Below, piece after piece: positions 43,364 through 52,518 of a stretch of 64,000 nucleotides of DNA. Origin of the DNA: Bryobacterales bacterium F-183 (GTDB lineage: Bacteria; Acidobacteriota; Terriglobia; Bryobacterales; Bryobacteraceae); the NCBI GenBank assembly GCA_016865505.2, contig AP025252.1, forward strand, positions 2,542,001 to 2,606,000. The letters run 5' to 3'. A program made the position numbers and the translations under genes. The notes under the pieces were generated by a model. That model had not been told where the DNA came from. It did no database searches and saw only the letters and a program-made list of their open reading frames with translations. How positions within the stretch are numbered: position 1 is the stretch's first letter; the number at the start of each line of letters is the position of its first letter.

Positions 43364-44749
43364 ATGATTCGTATCTTCAAGGTCGTTGTACCTGCGAGCA
43401 TCCTGGCCCTCTTGGTTTCGGAAGCCGTCCTCATTACGACGTGCTACGTGGCCAGTCTGTTCGTGCTGATCTCCGCTGATCCCGAACTGTTCCTGCTCTA
43501 TGAGGGCGGGGCGCAGCGCATTGGGCTGGTGTTTGCGGTGATCCTGCTGGGGTTGTACTTCAACGATCTGTATTCCAACATCCGGGTGCGGTCGACATTT
43601 CTGCTGATTCAGCAGGTTTGTCTGGTGCTGGGCATTGCGTTTATTTCGCAAGCCTTCTTGAGCTACATCAACCCTGAGCTGATTTTGCCCAGATGGGTGA
43701 TGATTTACGGCAGCACTTTGGTGTTGATCTTTCTGCCGTTGTGGCGTGTGCTGTATACGCGCTATCTGGTGCCTGCCTTTGGGTCACGACGCTGCTTGTT
43801 TTTGGGAGATTCGCCGGCGCTCGATGAGTTGGCCGACGGCGCATTGGAGCGGCCGGAGCTTGGCTTGAGCGTGCTGGGGTATGTGTTTCCGGCAGAGCGG
43901 CCCATGAATTCCGGCATGAAGTATCTGGGGCCGGTGAGTAAGCTGCGGGACATCGTGAAAGAGCTGAAGCCCGATGCCATTGTGGTTGGCATGGCCGAGC
44001 GGCGGCAGCAGTTGCCGATGCACGATTTGCTGGAACTGCGGTTTAGCGGTGTGCCGGTGCTCGAAGCCACCAAGCTGTACGAGACCGCATTTGGACGTGT
44101 GAATACGCGAGATCTGCGACCGTCGCAATTGATCTTTACGGAAGAACTGGGGCCGAACCCGGCGAACGTCGCGATTCAGACGGTGTACAACTTCATCATC
44201 GCGGCGGTGGGCTTGGTGGTGCTGTCACCGGTGCTGATTCTGACGGCGATCGCGGTGCGGCTGAGTTCGCCGGGGCCGATTCTGTTGCGGCAGGTGCGCA
44301 GCGGGTATCAAGAAAAGCCGTACACGCTATACAAATTCCGCAGCATGTATCAGGATGCCGAGGCTCGTACGGGCGCCGTTTGGGCGTCGAAAAATGACCC
44401 GCGCATCACGCCGATTGGGATCCACCTGCGGCGGTTCCGGCTGGACGAGATCCCGCAGTTGTTTAATGTACTGAAGGGTGAGATGGCGATTGCCGGGCCG
44501 CGCCCGGAGCGTCCGGAATTTGTGCAGACGCTGGCTGAGCAGATTGAGTTCTTCCGCCAACGCAACTGCGTGAAACCGGGCATTACCGGGTGGGCACAGA
44601 TCAATTCGGGGTATTCGGAGAACGTCGAAGACGTGGTGAAGAAGCTCGAATACGATCTCTACTACATCAAGCATTTGTCGTTCTCGCTCGACTTTTTTAT
44701 CTACTTCCATACTTTGAAAACGATGGTCCTGCGGCGCGGTTCGCAGTAG
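43364..44749 (+). CDS. Polyprenyl glycosylphosphotransferase (sugar transferase, TIGR03013-like)
   Basis: 461 residues. Four N-terminal transmembrane helices and a CoA-binding-like middle domain precede a C-terminal bacterial sugar transferase domain: one more helix (NFIIAAVGLVVLSPVLILTA), then SPGPILLRQVRSG, YKFRSMYQDAE, FRLDEIPQLFNVLKGEM and GPRPERPEF, then KPGITGWAQINSGY. It transfers the first sugar phosphate to undecaprenyl phosphate in exopolysaccharide synthesis. The type resembles EpsB-2/PEP-CTERM system enzymes; no exosortase gene is in the window. No clear Shine-Dalgarno precedes the ATG. Confidence 0.9.
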   Translation: MIRIFKVVVPASILALLVSEAVLITTCYVASLFVLISADPELFLLYEGGAQRIGLVFAVILLGLYFNDLYSNIRVRSTFLLIQQVCLVLGIAFISQAFLSYINPELILPRWVMIYGSTLVLIFLPLWRVLYTRYLVPAFGSRRCLFLGDSPALDELADGALERPELGLSVLGYVFPAERPMNSGMKYLGPVSKLRDIVKELKPDAIVVGMAERRQQLPMHDLLELRFSGVPVLEATKLYETAFGRVNTRDLRPSQLIFTEELGPNPANVAIQTVYNFIIAAVGLVVLSPVLILTAIAVRLSSPGPILLRQVRSGYQEKPYTLYKFRSMYQDAEARTGAVWASKNDPRITPIGIHLRRFRLDEIPQLFNVLKGEMAIAGPRPERPEFVQTLAEQIEFFRQRNCVKPGITGWAQINSGYSENVEDVVKKLEYDLYYIKHLSFSLDFFIYFHTLKTMVLRRGSQ

Positions 44750-44769
44750 GGCCGCGTTACTATAACGCT

Positions 44770-47136
44770 TTGTCCCGCATAAGCTCCTCGCAATCCGTCC
44801 CACAGCGCCTGAATTGGTCGCAACTGTACTTTGGCGTTGGCTTCACTACGCTGGCCACGCTGATTCTTGAACTGTCGCTGACACGCATCTTTTCGGTGGT
44901 TTTCTATTACCACTTTGCGTTTCTGGCGATCTCGATCGCGCTGTTCGGCCTGGGGGCCGGCGGCGTACTTTCGTATCTGGTGGCCGGTTGGCGCGCCGAG
45001 TTGTTTACCAAGCTGGGTACGCTGGCTTTGGCGACGTCGCTGTCCGTTGTCGGTGCGGTGAGCTTTTTGCTGAGCCGTACGGGAGTGCCGACGGATTTGA
45101 CGCTGGTTGCGGTGTATCTGGTGTCGGCCATTCCATTCCTGTTGGCCGGTGCGATTATTTCGCTAGCGATTTCGGAGTCCATCGAGCGAGTGGATCGCGT
45201 GTACTTCTTCGATCTGCTGGGTGCCGCCGCCGGATGTCTGCTGTTGATTCCGCTTCTGGATGCGGTTGGCGGACCGAATACGGTGATTGCCGCGGCGATT
45301 GTGTTCGCGATTTCGAGCGCGATCTGGTTCAATCTGGCGGGCAAGGGTACGCTGCGCGCTACCGCGGTGGTGACCGGGTTGGCGCTGCTGGGCCTGATCT
45401 TTGTGAACGCCAAGCAGCATTGGATCGACATCAAGTACGCCAAGGGCGAACGGCTGCGGAACGAGCAATTTTCGCAGTGGAACAGCTTTTCGCGCATCGC
45501 GGTGGCGCCGGAGGGTCCGGGGTCGACCAAGAACGCCATCATCATCGATGCGGATGCGGCGACGGGAATCGCGAAGTTTGATTTCGAGACCATGGATCAG
45601 GCGACGAAGGACAGCCTGATTTACGACGGTCCTGGGTTTCCCTATGCGCTGCGGCCGGGGGCGAAGACGCTGATTATTGGCCCTGGCGGCGGCTGGGACG
45701 TGTCGCGCGCGCTGGCGTCGGGTAGCAAGGATGTGACGGGGGTTGAGATCAACCCGATTATCGGTCGCGTGATTATGCGCGATAAGCTGCCGCATCTGAG
45801 CAACCGCATTTATCACCGGTCGGAAGTGAAGATCGAGATCGAGGACGGGCGTAGCTATGTGCGGCGTTCGACCGAGAAGTTCCAGGTGATTCAGGCGACG
45901 TTGGTGGATACTTGGGCGTCTACTGCTGCCGGTGCGTTTGCGCTCTCTGAGAACAATCTCTATACGTCCGATGCGTTCTACGACTACTTGAGCCATCTGA
46001 CCGATGACGGGATCCTGACGTTTACGCGTTGGGGGTTTGAGCCGCCTCGTGAGTCGGTCCGGTTGTTAAGCCTAGCCATGGATGCGTTTGCGCGGTTGGG
46101 TGAGAAAGAGCCCGCCAAGCATGTGATCGTGGTCCGGCAAAATCACAATCTGCTGAAGGGTTGGGGTGCTACGGATACGGTGACGATTTCACGGAAGCCG
46201 TTTACCGCGGCGGATATCGCACGGGCGAGGGAAGCGGCGCAGAAGGCCAACATGGAGTTGGTGTACGCGCCAGGGGATCAGCCTCGCAATGCGTTTGGCC
46301 AGATTCTGACCACGAACGATCTGGAGAAGTTCTACAACGATTACGCGTTCGACATCCGGCCGGTGGGCGACGATCAGCCGTTCTTCTTCTATACGGTGCA
46401 GCCTCGCGATCTGCTGGCGTTTTGGACGGCGAAGAGCAAGGACGCGGCGGATTACAAGATCAATCGCGCGGTGCCGATGCTGTTTAGCCTGATGGGCATC
46501 AGCTTGTTTGCGACGGCGCTGATTCTGATTCTGCCTCGCTTGCTGCTGGGTAGCCGGTTGCCGACGGATAAGGGCGTGCTGCGGTTCCTATTCTACTTCC
46601 TCGGCGTCGGTGTCGGGTACATCCTGATCCAGGTGGCGCTGATTCAGAAGTTCGTGCTGTTTTTGGGACATCCGACGTATGCGCTGATCGTCATCGTGTT
46701 TTCGATGCTGGTGGCGAGTTCGGTGGGTAGCTTCTATTCGAAACGGTACATCGCGAACGATGCTACGCGGTGGCGCAATGTGCTGATTGGCGTGCCGGTG
46801 CTGGTGACGGTGCTGGCGTTTGTGTCCGCGCCGCTCACGACCGCTTTGGTGGGTCTGCCGCTGGCGCTGAAGGTGGGCATCACGATTCTGATGATTGCGC
46901 CGGTGGCGTTTTTGATGGGCATGCCGTTCCCGACCGGGTTGGCGAAGCTCGAAGAACTGCATGCGCCTTCGGTACGCTGGGCGTGGGCGTTGAACGCAGC
47001 GTCGAGCGTGTTGGGGTCGGCGAGTGCTATTTTCTTAGCAATCTACATCGGGTTGAAGCTGACGTTGATCGCCGGCGGGTTGTGTTATCTGGTGGCGCTG
47101 TATACGAAGTCCGCTGTGAACCGGAGGACCGCATGA
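44770..47136 (+). CDS. Multi-pass membrane protein with spermidine-synthase-like domain
   Basis: About 788 residues if it starts at TTG 44770; the start is uncertain because no ribosome site is evident. N-terminal helices (LYFGVGFTTLATLILELSLT onward) are followed by a spermidine synthase-like Rossmann domain (IIGPGGGWDVSRALASGSKD, VTGVEINPII, GILTFTRWG) and further C-terminal helices. Such fused proteins occur widely in Acidobacteria and Proteobacteria; whether they make polyamines is unproven. It follows the sugar transferase by 20 bases and its stop overlaps the CBM9-like start (ATGA). Confidence 0.85.
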   Translation: MSRISSSQSVPQRLNWSQLYFGVGFTTLATLILELSLTRIFSVVFYYHFAFLAISIALFGLGAGGVLSYLVAGWRAELFTKLGTLALATSLSVVGAVSFLLSRTGVPTDLTLVAVYLVSAIPFLLAGAIISLAISESIERVDRVYFFDLLGAAAGCLLLIPLLDAVGGPNTVIAAAIVFAISSAIWFNLAGKGTLRATAVVTGLALLGLIFVNAKQHWIDIKYAKGERLRNEQFSQWNSFSRIAVAPEGPGSTKNAIIIDADAATGIAKFDFETMDQATKDSLIYDGPGFPYALRPGAKTLIIGPGGGWDVSRALASGSKDVTGVEINPIIGRVIMRDKLPHLSNRIYHRSEVKIEIEDGRSYVRRSTEKFQVIQATLVDTWASTAAGAFALSENNLYTSDAFYDYLSHLTDDGILTFTRWGFEPPRESVRLLSLAMDAFARLGEKEPAKHVIVVRQNHNLLKGWGATDTVTISRKPFTAADIARAREAAQKANMELVYAPGDQPRNAFGQILTTNDLEKFYNDYAFDIRPVGDDQPFFFYTVQPRDLLAFWTAKSKDAADYKINRAVPMLFSLMGISLFATALILILPRLLLGSRLPTDKGVLRFLFYFLGVGVGYILIQVALIQKFVLFLGHPTYALIVIVFSMLVASSVGSFYSKRYIANDATRWRNVLIGVPVLVTVLAFVSAPLTTALVGLPLALKVGITILMIAPVAFLMGMPFPTGLAKLEELHAPSVRWAWALNAASSVLGSASAIFLAIYIGLKLTLIAGGLCYLVALYTKSAVNRRTA

Positions 47137-47867
47137 TCGCACTGGCTTTGTTGTTGGCGACGGCTGCTGAGAACTATACGGCTCCCAAAGTGGCGAAGCC
47201 GATCGTGATCGATGGCAAGATCGACCAGCAGTGGGCGAAGGTGCCGTGGACGCCGTTTTTTGTCGATATTGAGGGATCGAAGAAGCCGCTACCGAGGTTT
47301 AAGACCCGGGCCAAGATGGCGTGGGACGATCAGTATTTGTACATCGCGGCGGAACTCGAAGAGCCGCATATCTGGGCGACGTACGATAAGCACGACATGG
47401 TGATCTTTCATGAACACGATTTTGAAGTGTTCCTGGATCCCGATGGCGATGGGCTGCACTACTTCGAGTTCGAGATGAACGCGCTGAATACGGGGTGGGA
47501 CCTGTATTTGGACAAGCCGTACCGGTTTCAAGGCAAGGCCGATAACGGCTGGGAGATTCCGGGTCTGAAGACTGCCGTGAAGTTGGACGGTACGTTGAAC
47601 AATCCGGCGGATACGGACAAGGGCTGGACGTTGGAGATCGCGTTTCCTTGGACGGCGTTCAACCGGGGTCCACGTCCCGCAGTGGCGCCGAAGCCGGGCG
47701 AGACGTGGCGGATCAATTTTTCGCGCGTCGAGTGGCCGATTGTTGTCGAGAATGGCAAGTACGTCAAGCCCAAAGGCTCGAAGGAAGACAACTGGGTGTG
47801 GTCGCCGCAGGGTGTCATCAACATGCATGTGCCCGAGCACTGGGGCTTTGTGACGTTCGCCAAATAG
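47133..47867 (+). CDS. Carbohydrate-binding family 9-like protein
   Basis: 244 residues from ATG 47133, overlapping the upstream stop as ATGA. It has a short signal-like N-terminus (MIALALLLATAAE). The CBM9-like fold of DOMON-related proteins is shown by IVIDGKIDQQWAKVPW, AKMAWDDQYLYIAAELEEP, HDFEVFLDPDGDGLHYFEFE and KGWTLEIAFPW. It presumably binds a polysaccharide in the periplasm or outside. Its stop is one base from the stop of the convergent ABC permease. Confidence 0.9.
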   Translation: MIALALLLATAAENYTAPKVAKPIVIDGKIDQQWAKVPWTPFFVDIEGSKKPLPRFKTRAKMAWDDQYLYIAAELEEPHIWATYDKHDMVIFHEHDFEVFLDPDGDGLHYFEFEMNALNTGWDLYLDKPYRFQGKADNGWEIPGLKTAVKLDGTLNNPADTDKGWTLEIAFPWTAFNRGPRPAVAPKPGETWRINFSRVEWPIVVENGKYVKPKGSKEDNWVWSPQGVINMHVPEHWGFVTFAK

Positions 47868-47868
47868 C

Positions 47869-49113
47869 TTATTCGTAGCGGAGTGCTTCCACAGGGTCCA
47901 ATTGCGCGGCCTTGGTGGCGGGCCAGACTCCGAAGAACAATCCGATCATCACCGATACGGTGAAGCCTGCGACGATGGCTCCGGGCGGGACTTCGCGCGG
48001 CAGGCTCGGTACGAGAGCGCTGACGAGGAAGGTCACGGCGATGGAGAAGATAATGCCGAGGACGCCTCCGAGGCCGGTGAGCGCCATCGCTTCCATCAGG
48101 AACTGAAAGACGATGTCGATACGCCGCGCGCCCAGCGCTTTGCGTACGCCGATTTCTCGGGTACGTTCGGTGACGCTGACGAGCATGATGTTCATGACGC
48201 CGATGCCTCCAACGAGCAGGCCCAGCGCGGATAGCGCGATGGCGACCAGCGAGACCATGCCGGTAACTTTGTCGAAGTTCTGAATGATGGAGTCCGCTGT
48301 GGAGAGCGAGAAGTCATCGTCGGCGCCTGGAGGTACTTTGCGGATGCGGCGCATGGCGGAACGGATCTCGTCCATGGCCTGGTCGCGCAGACCTTCCTTG
48401 GCTTTGAACGTAAAGAAGTAGGTGTTCGACGCGGGGTAGCGCATCTTAACGGTAGCCAATGGTGCGAGGATCTGCGTGTCGAGGCCGTTTTCTCCGAAGA
48501 AGCCACCCTTGGCGGGCGCGAAGACGCCGACGACGTTGTAGGTCGCGTTGCCGAGTTGGATACTTTTGCCGACGGCACCTCCGGCGGGGAAGAGCGCGTC
48601 CGCAAGAATCGCGCCGATGACGACCGAGGGCGCGCCTCTTGATGCCTCTTCTTGGGTGAAACTTCGGCCCTCGCGTATTTCGCGCGGTGAGATGAGGGTC
48701 TGGTTGTAGTCTGCGCCGCCGAATTGGTAGCGGTCGGTTTCGAAGCCGGGTACTTTGACCACTGAGTTGCCGGCTCCACGTGCGAAGAGTTGCATGCCCA
48801 CGAGTTCGACCGAGGGCGAAGTGCGCTGGACGTAGTCCGCGTACATGGGATCCATGAGGCGGCGCTTGAGTTCTTTGGGCGGGGCCATGCCTTCCGAGGG
48901 GTCGCCACTTACGCGGGATAGGAAGATATTGTTGGGGCCGAATTCTTCAAAGAATACGACGATGCCTTTGCGTAGGCCGGCGAGCAGGGAAGATACCGTG
49001 ACGACGGTCGTGATGCCGATGACGATGCCGAGGATGGTGAGCGCGGAGCGGAACCGGTTGGTCCACACAGCGGACATGGCCATCTTGATGTTTTCTCTAG
49101 GTGTGACTCGCAT
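47869..49113 (-). CDS. ABC transporter permease, MacB/FtsX type
   Basis: 414 residues: one N-terminal helix (RSALTILGIVIGITTVVTVSS), a large periplasmic MacB_PCD domain, and three C-terminal helices with the FtsX motif (TERTREIGVRKALGARRIDI) and WPATKAAQLDPVEALRYE at the end. MacB-type permeases move substrates out or act in lipoprotein or stress pathways with a separate ATPase. It is the second of two permease genes, 18 bases downstream of the other. No ATPase or membrane fusion protein gene is in the window. Confidence 0.92.
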   Translation of the reverse strand: MRVTPRENIKMAMSAVWTNRFRSALTILGIVIGITTVVTVSSLLAGLRKGIVVFFEEFGPNNIFLSRVSGDPSEGMAPPKELKRRLMDPMYADYVQRTSPSVELVGMQLFARGAGNSVVKVPGFETDRYQFGGADYNQTLISPREIREGRSFTQEEASRGAPSVVIGAILADALFPAGGAVGKSIQLGNATYNVVGVFAPAKGGFFGENGLDTQILAPLATVKMRYPASNTYFFTFKAKEGLRDQAMDEIRSAMRRIRKVPPGADDDFSLSTADSIIQNFDKVTGMVSLVAIALSALGLLVGGIGVMNIMLVSVTERTREIGVRKALGARRIDIVFQFLMEAMALTGLGGVLGIIFSIAVTFLVSALVPSLPREVPPGAIVAGFTVSVMIGLFFGVWPATKAAQLDPVEALRYE

Positions 49114-49131
49114 GGCGTTGATGGCTCTTCT

Positions 49132-50379
49132 CTATTCCTGACGGAGGGCTTCGATGGGGTCAAGTTTGGCAGCGCGGTTGGCAGGGTACCAACCGGAGAC
49201 GACGCCGACGATGGTGGATACGCCGACGGCGAGGATGATGAAGATGGGCGCAATGGCTGCCTGGAGTCCCAAGGCGGCCCGGGCGCCCGCGGTGAGGAGC
49301 CAGCCGAGGCCGAGTCCTATGGCGCCGCCGACGACGGAGAGGATGACCGATTCCATGAGGAACTGGATCATGATGTCGCTGCGGCGTGCTCCGAGGGCCT
49401 TGCGGATGCCGATTTCGCGGGTACGCTCGGTGACGCTGACGAGCATGATGTTCATGACGACGATGCCGCCGACGACGAGCGAGATGGCGGTGACGGGTAC
49501 GACGACGACGGCGACGATGCCCAGTAGCTGATCGATAAAGCCACGGATGGAGTCCGGGGTGAGGAAGTCAAAATTGTCCGGTTTGCCGGGCTTGGTCTTG
49601 AAGCGGGAACGGAGAGCGGCGCGGGTGATGTCGAGGCCTTCGTCGAGGGTAAGGCCCGCTTCCGGGCGCGAGCGGCCGAAGATGGCGATGGTGCGCGCGG
49701 TCGGGAACAGCCGATTGTAAACGGTGGTGGGTAGGTAGACCGAATTGTCCTGGCTGCGTCCACCGAGGGCACCTAGCTTTTCCTGGACGCCGACAATCTG
49801 GACATCGAGTCCTTTGACTTTGATCCACTTGCCGATGGGAGAGCCGCCCGGGAAGAAGGTGGTAGCCACATCATCGCCCACGACGCAGACGGGTTGCGAG
49901 GAGCGCTCTTCCTGTTCGGTGAAGAAGCGGCCGTCCACAATCGTCATGTCGCGGATGTCGGGCAGGGTGGAGGAGACGCCGAGGATGACGGCAGCGTCCA
50001 TGATCTGGTTTTCGTACTTAATGTCGTCGAAGCGTTGCTCGTACGGACTGTAGATGATTTCGTCGCCGGTGGTGAGACGGAGGTATTGCAGGTCCTCTTT
50101 GCGGATCTCTTTGTTGTAACGGAGCTTTTCGAGGCGCTCTTTGCGGGTGAGGCGGCCGGCGGAAACGATTTGGCCCACCATGTAGCTTTCGCTGCCAAAG
50201 GCTTTTGCCGCAGACTGTTCGGCGTACTGGCCGAGGCCGTTGATGGCTGCGCCTACGAGTACGACACTGCTGACGCCGATGATGACGCCCAAAAGAGTTA
50301 AAAAGCTGCGCAGTTTGTGGGCGCGAATGGAGTCGATCGCCAGTTTCAGCGCGGTAGTAAGCGAATAGTAGAGTTTCAT
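49132..50379 (-). CDS. ABC transporter permease, MacB/FtsX type
   Basis: 415 residues of the same build: helix LRSFLTLLGVIIGVSSVVLVG, MacB_PCD periplasmic domain, C-terminal FtsX helices with TERTREIGIRKALGARRSDI and YPANRAAKLDPIEALRQE. It is clearly related to the gene downstream, so the pair likely forms a heterodimer. The small exported protein gene lies 19 bases upstream on the same strand and may be part of the system. Confidence 0.92.
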   Translation of the reverse strand: MKLYYSLTTALKLAIDSIRAHKLRSFLTLLGVIIGVSSVVLVGAAINGLGQYAEQSAAKAFGSESYMVGQIVSAGRLTRKERLEKLRYNKEIRKEDLQYLRLTTGDEIIYSPYEQRFDDIKYENQIMDAAVILGVSSTLPDIRDMTIVDGRFFTEQEERSSQPVCVVGDDVATTFFPGGSPIGKWIKVKGLDVQIVGVQEKLGALGGRSQDNSVYLPTTVYNRLFPTARTIAIFGRSRPEAGLTLDEGLDITRAALRSRFKTKPGKPDNFDFLTPDSIRGFIDQLLGIVAVVVVPVTAISLVVGGIVVMNIMLVSVTERTREIGIRKALGARRSDIMIQFLMESVILSVVGGAIGLGLGWLLTAGARAALGLQAAIAPIFIILAVGVSTIVGVVSGWYPANRAAKLDPIEALRQE

Positions 50380-50398
50380 GGGCGCGTGTGGTGTGGGA

Positions 50399-50746
50399 TC
50401 AGCTTTTCTTCTTTTTGCAGTTGAAGGTGCCGGTGGCCTGGCCGGCGAAGTCGATGGTGCCTTTCAGGGTGCCGTCGGCGGGGAGTTGCTCGCCCTTGTA
50501 GGTGACTTTGCCCTGGTCGAACGCAAAGGAAATTTCGAAGTTTGAGCCGGCTACGGAGCCGGTAACCGGGGCTTCACCGAGGGCACCGCTGTAGGTGCCT
50601 TTGACGGTAGTGCCTTCCTGCTTGAGGTCGAAGGTGGGAGTGCCGGAGCCCATGTCGGATTCGACGGTACATCCCCAAACGCCCGTGAGTTCGGCGGCGG
50701 AGGCGGAAGCTGCCACTAGAACAGCGGAAAGAAAGAGTTTGCGCAT
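50399..50746 (-). CDS. Small exported beta-rich protein
   Basis: 115 residues from ATG 50746, which has GGAGG about 9 bases upstream; an in-frame extension upstream is rejected. The signal peptide ends near ASASA. The mature part has repeating TxG and GT strands (GTTVKGTYSGALGEAPVTGS, DGTLKGTIDFAGQATGTF) and two cysteines, and ends in CKKKKS. It resembles small lipocalin-like or immunity-type secreted proteins, but the family is not recognised. It is first in a unit with the two permeases. Confidence 0.7.
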   Translation of the reverse strand: MRKLFLSAVLVAASASAAELTGVWGCTVESDMGSGTPTFDLKQEGTTVKGTYSGALGEAPVTGSVAGSNFEISFAFDQGKVTYKGEQLPADGTLKGTIDFAGQATGTFNCKKKKS

Positions 50747-50803
50747 AAGGACACCCCTCCGAGACGGAGAATAGCACTTTTCCCGGCCGAAGTCGCCCCG
50801 GGA

Positions 50804-50813
50804 TATACTATAG
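50804..50813. promoter_or_regulatory. Two-way -10-like element between the small exported gene and SUMT
   Basis: TATACTATAG can be read as TATACT on plus and TATAGT on minus within the 85-base divergent gap. No good -35 was found at the usual spacing for either direction, so this is tentative. Confidence 0.3.
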
Positions 50814-50831
50814 TTGTCTATCGGCATTAGT

Positions 50832-51596
50832 ATGAATTCTGTTCCTCAAGGCAAAGTCTGGCTCGTAGGGGCTGGTCCCGGCGATCCGGATTTGTTGACG
50901 GTGAAGGCGCTGCGCCTGATCGAGAGTGCGGAGGTAATCCTGCATGATCGATTGGTGAGCGACGCGATTCTGGCCTTGGCAAACCCTGACGCTGAGATGT
51001 TGTATGCAGGTAAGACGCAGGGGCAGCAGGACGAAGTTCAGGAATTTATCTTCCGGATGCTGATTGACTACGCCAAGTCCGGCAAACGGGTGGTGCGGCT
51101 CAAGGGCGGGGATCCGCTGGTGTTCGGTCGTGGTGCCGAGGAGTGGGAACGGATGCTGGAGGCCGGTGTGGAAGTCGAGATCGTGCCGGGCATTAGTTCA
51201 GCCGTGGCGGTGCCGGGCATTGCCGGGGTTCCGGTGACGTATCGCGGGGTGGCGGACGGATTTGCGGTCATCACGGGGCACTTGCGTCACGAAGGCCAGG
51301 AAGTGGACTGGAGCAAGTACGCGCAGGTGGATACGCTGGTGATCCTGATGGGCGTGTCGACGCGGGCGGCGATTGCGGCGGAGTTGATCCGGCATGGACG
51401 TCCGGCATCGCAACCGGTGGCGTTTGTGGAGCGCGGGTCGACCGAGCGGGAACGTGTGGTTGTCGCGACCTTGGGTGAGGTGGCGGCAGGGGAAGTGGAA
51501 GTTGCCAATCCGGCGGTGTTTGTTGCGGGCGAGGTGGTACGGGTTCGCGAGAAGCTGCTGGCGGCGGCGAATACTACGGCACGAATGCTGGCTTAG
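50832..51596 (+). CDS. cobA: Uroporphyrinogen-III C-methyltransferase (SUMT)
   Basis: 254 residues from ATG 50832. It follows the SUMT pattern throughout: VWLVGAGPGDPDLLTVKALR at the N-terminus, VILHDRLVS, RVVRLKGGDPLVFGRGAEE, VPGISSAVAVPGIAGVPVTY and AFVERGSTERERVVVATLGE. It uses SAM to methylate uroporphyrinogen III at C-2 and C-7, giving precorrin-2 for sirohaem or B12. There is no CysG oxidase/ferrochelatase domain, so it is single-function. No other tetrapyrrole genes are adjacent. Confidence 0.95.
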   Translation: MNSVPQGKVWLVGAGPGDPDLLTVKALRLIESAEVILHDRLVSDAILALANPDAEMLYAGKTQGQQDEVQEFIFRMLIDYAKSGKRVVRLKGGDPLVFGRGAEEWERMLEAGVEVEIVPGISSAVAVPGIAGVPVTYRGVADGFAVITGHLRHEGQEVDWSKYAQVDTLVILMGVSTRAAIAAELIRHGRPASQPVAFVERGSTERERVVVATLGEVAAGEVEVANPAVFVAGEVVRVREKLLAAANTTARMLA

Positions 51597-51644
51597 CAGA
51601 TTGGCGATCGGTTCGCGCTTGTTGTAGGCGAGGACGATTGCAAC

Positions 51645-52454
51645 ATGGCTTCTGCCAAATGGTCCGGCGGACCAAACATCTTTGCCAACGGCGACGCTTA
51701 TTTGAAGGGCTTTCTGGGGTTGGACTGGTTTCCATCCGAGGCTGCCCGAACCAATAAGAAAAATTACGAGACGTGGTGCTTCCGGGTTTTGGGCCAACTT
51801 TTGGTGAACCCGGTGGGCAGCATTGTGCTCAAAGAGATCTTCAGCAAAGTGCCCAGGACGATTACGCTGGAGCCCTTGAGTGCGGACGATGTGAAATTAC
51901 CCGACGATGTTCCTGCGGAATGGATCAATCCGCTCGATATGATCTGCAAGGCCAAAGTGGACCCCATCAACGAACAACGCGGTACGAAGACGGGCGTCAC
52001 GGTGAGCCGGCAACAGGAACTGAAAGGTACAGGGCAGGGATCCGACTGTGTGCTGAAGATCAACCCTTGGAACTACCACAACATGGGTGGGAAGTGTCCG
52101 AACGAGCCGGGACGCGGTGGCGATGAGATCCTCTTGCACGAGTTGGTGCATGCGCTGTCGTCGTTGAGCGGGAAGCTGACTTTGACATCGAATAGCCCGA
52201 ACGGGTTCACGAACCTTGAGGAATTCACGGCGATTACGGTGGCGAATGTGTTCAGCTCGCAGACGAACCGTGCGCTGCGTGCGGATCATGGCGGGTTTGA
52301 CCGGCTGAGTCCGAAGCTTTCCGATAGCCAGAGCTTTTACAGCAAGTACTCCGTGTACATGCAGCAGATTTGCGCCAATCACCGTGGGCTAGCTTTCCAA
52401 TTGGCGCAGCTAAAGTCCATTCATTTCAACCCGTTCACGCTTTGTACGTTGTAG
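51645..52454 (+). CDS. Putative zinc metalloprotease-like protein with HELVH motif
   Basis: 269 residues without a signal peptide or transmembrane segment. A zinc-site candidate HELVH lies at residues 165-169 (ILLHELVHALSSL), with a downstream Glu-rich NLEEFTAITVANVFSSQTNR (190-209) able to supply the third ligand. This layout recalls the M91/NleD-type effector proteases and toxin-like metallopeptidases, but the rest is not recognised. The isolated position, 48 bases after SUMT and before the NO operon, gives no hint of a secretion system. Target unknown. Confidence 0.7.
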   Translation: MASAKWSGGPNIFANGDAYLKGFLGLDWFPSEAARTNKKNYETWCFRVLGQLLVNPVGSIVLKEIFSKVPRTITLEPLSADDVKLPDDVPAEWINPLDMICKAKVDPINEQRGTKTGVTVSRQQELKGTGQGSDCVLKINPWNYHNMGGKCPNEPGRGGDEILLHELVHALSSLSGKLTLTSNSPNGFTNLEEFTAITVANVFSSQTNRALRADHGGFDRLSPKLSDSQSFYSKYSVYMQQICANHRGLAFQLAQLKSIHFNPFTLCTL

Positions 52455-52476
52455 AGCTTACACGCGAAAAAAAGCG

Positions 52477-52505
52477 TTGACAGCCCTCATTTATCTCTGC
52501 ATTAT
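52477..52505 (+). promoter_or_regulatory. Sigma-70-type promoter of the NO-response operon
   Basis: A perfect TTGACA (52477-52482) and CATTAT (52500-52505) are separated by exactly 17 bases. Transcription should start at about 52511-52513, only 6-8 bases before the ATG of the haemoglobin gene. Confidence 0.8.
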
Positions 52506-52515
52506 GAATGCATAG
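52495..52515. promoter_or_regulatory. Candidate NsrR operator over the -10 element
   Basis: The arms CTCTGCATTA and GAATGCATAG flank a single central T; 8 of 10 positions are symmetric. The spacing and the TGCATT/AATGCA cores fit the known NsrR site, two 11-base arms around one base (AAGATGCATTT type). It overlaps the -10 box, as expected for a repressor. Confidence 0.7.
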
Positions 52516-52518
52516 TTT

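Noticed and set aside
43273-43364. Riboswitch or complex leader before the sugar transferase
   Set aside because: The gap is only 90 bases and shows one small hairpin, too little for any known riboswitch.
36000-43400. A replication origin with DnaA boxes at the skew change
   Set aside because: I searched the gaps by eye and found no DnaA-box cluster or clear unwinding element; only the strand asymmetry supports it, so no origin feature is given.
50747-50831. Cobalamin riboswitch upstream of SUMT
   Set aside because: The gap is about 85 bases, far too short, and no B12-box was seen.
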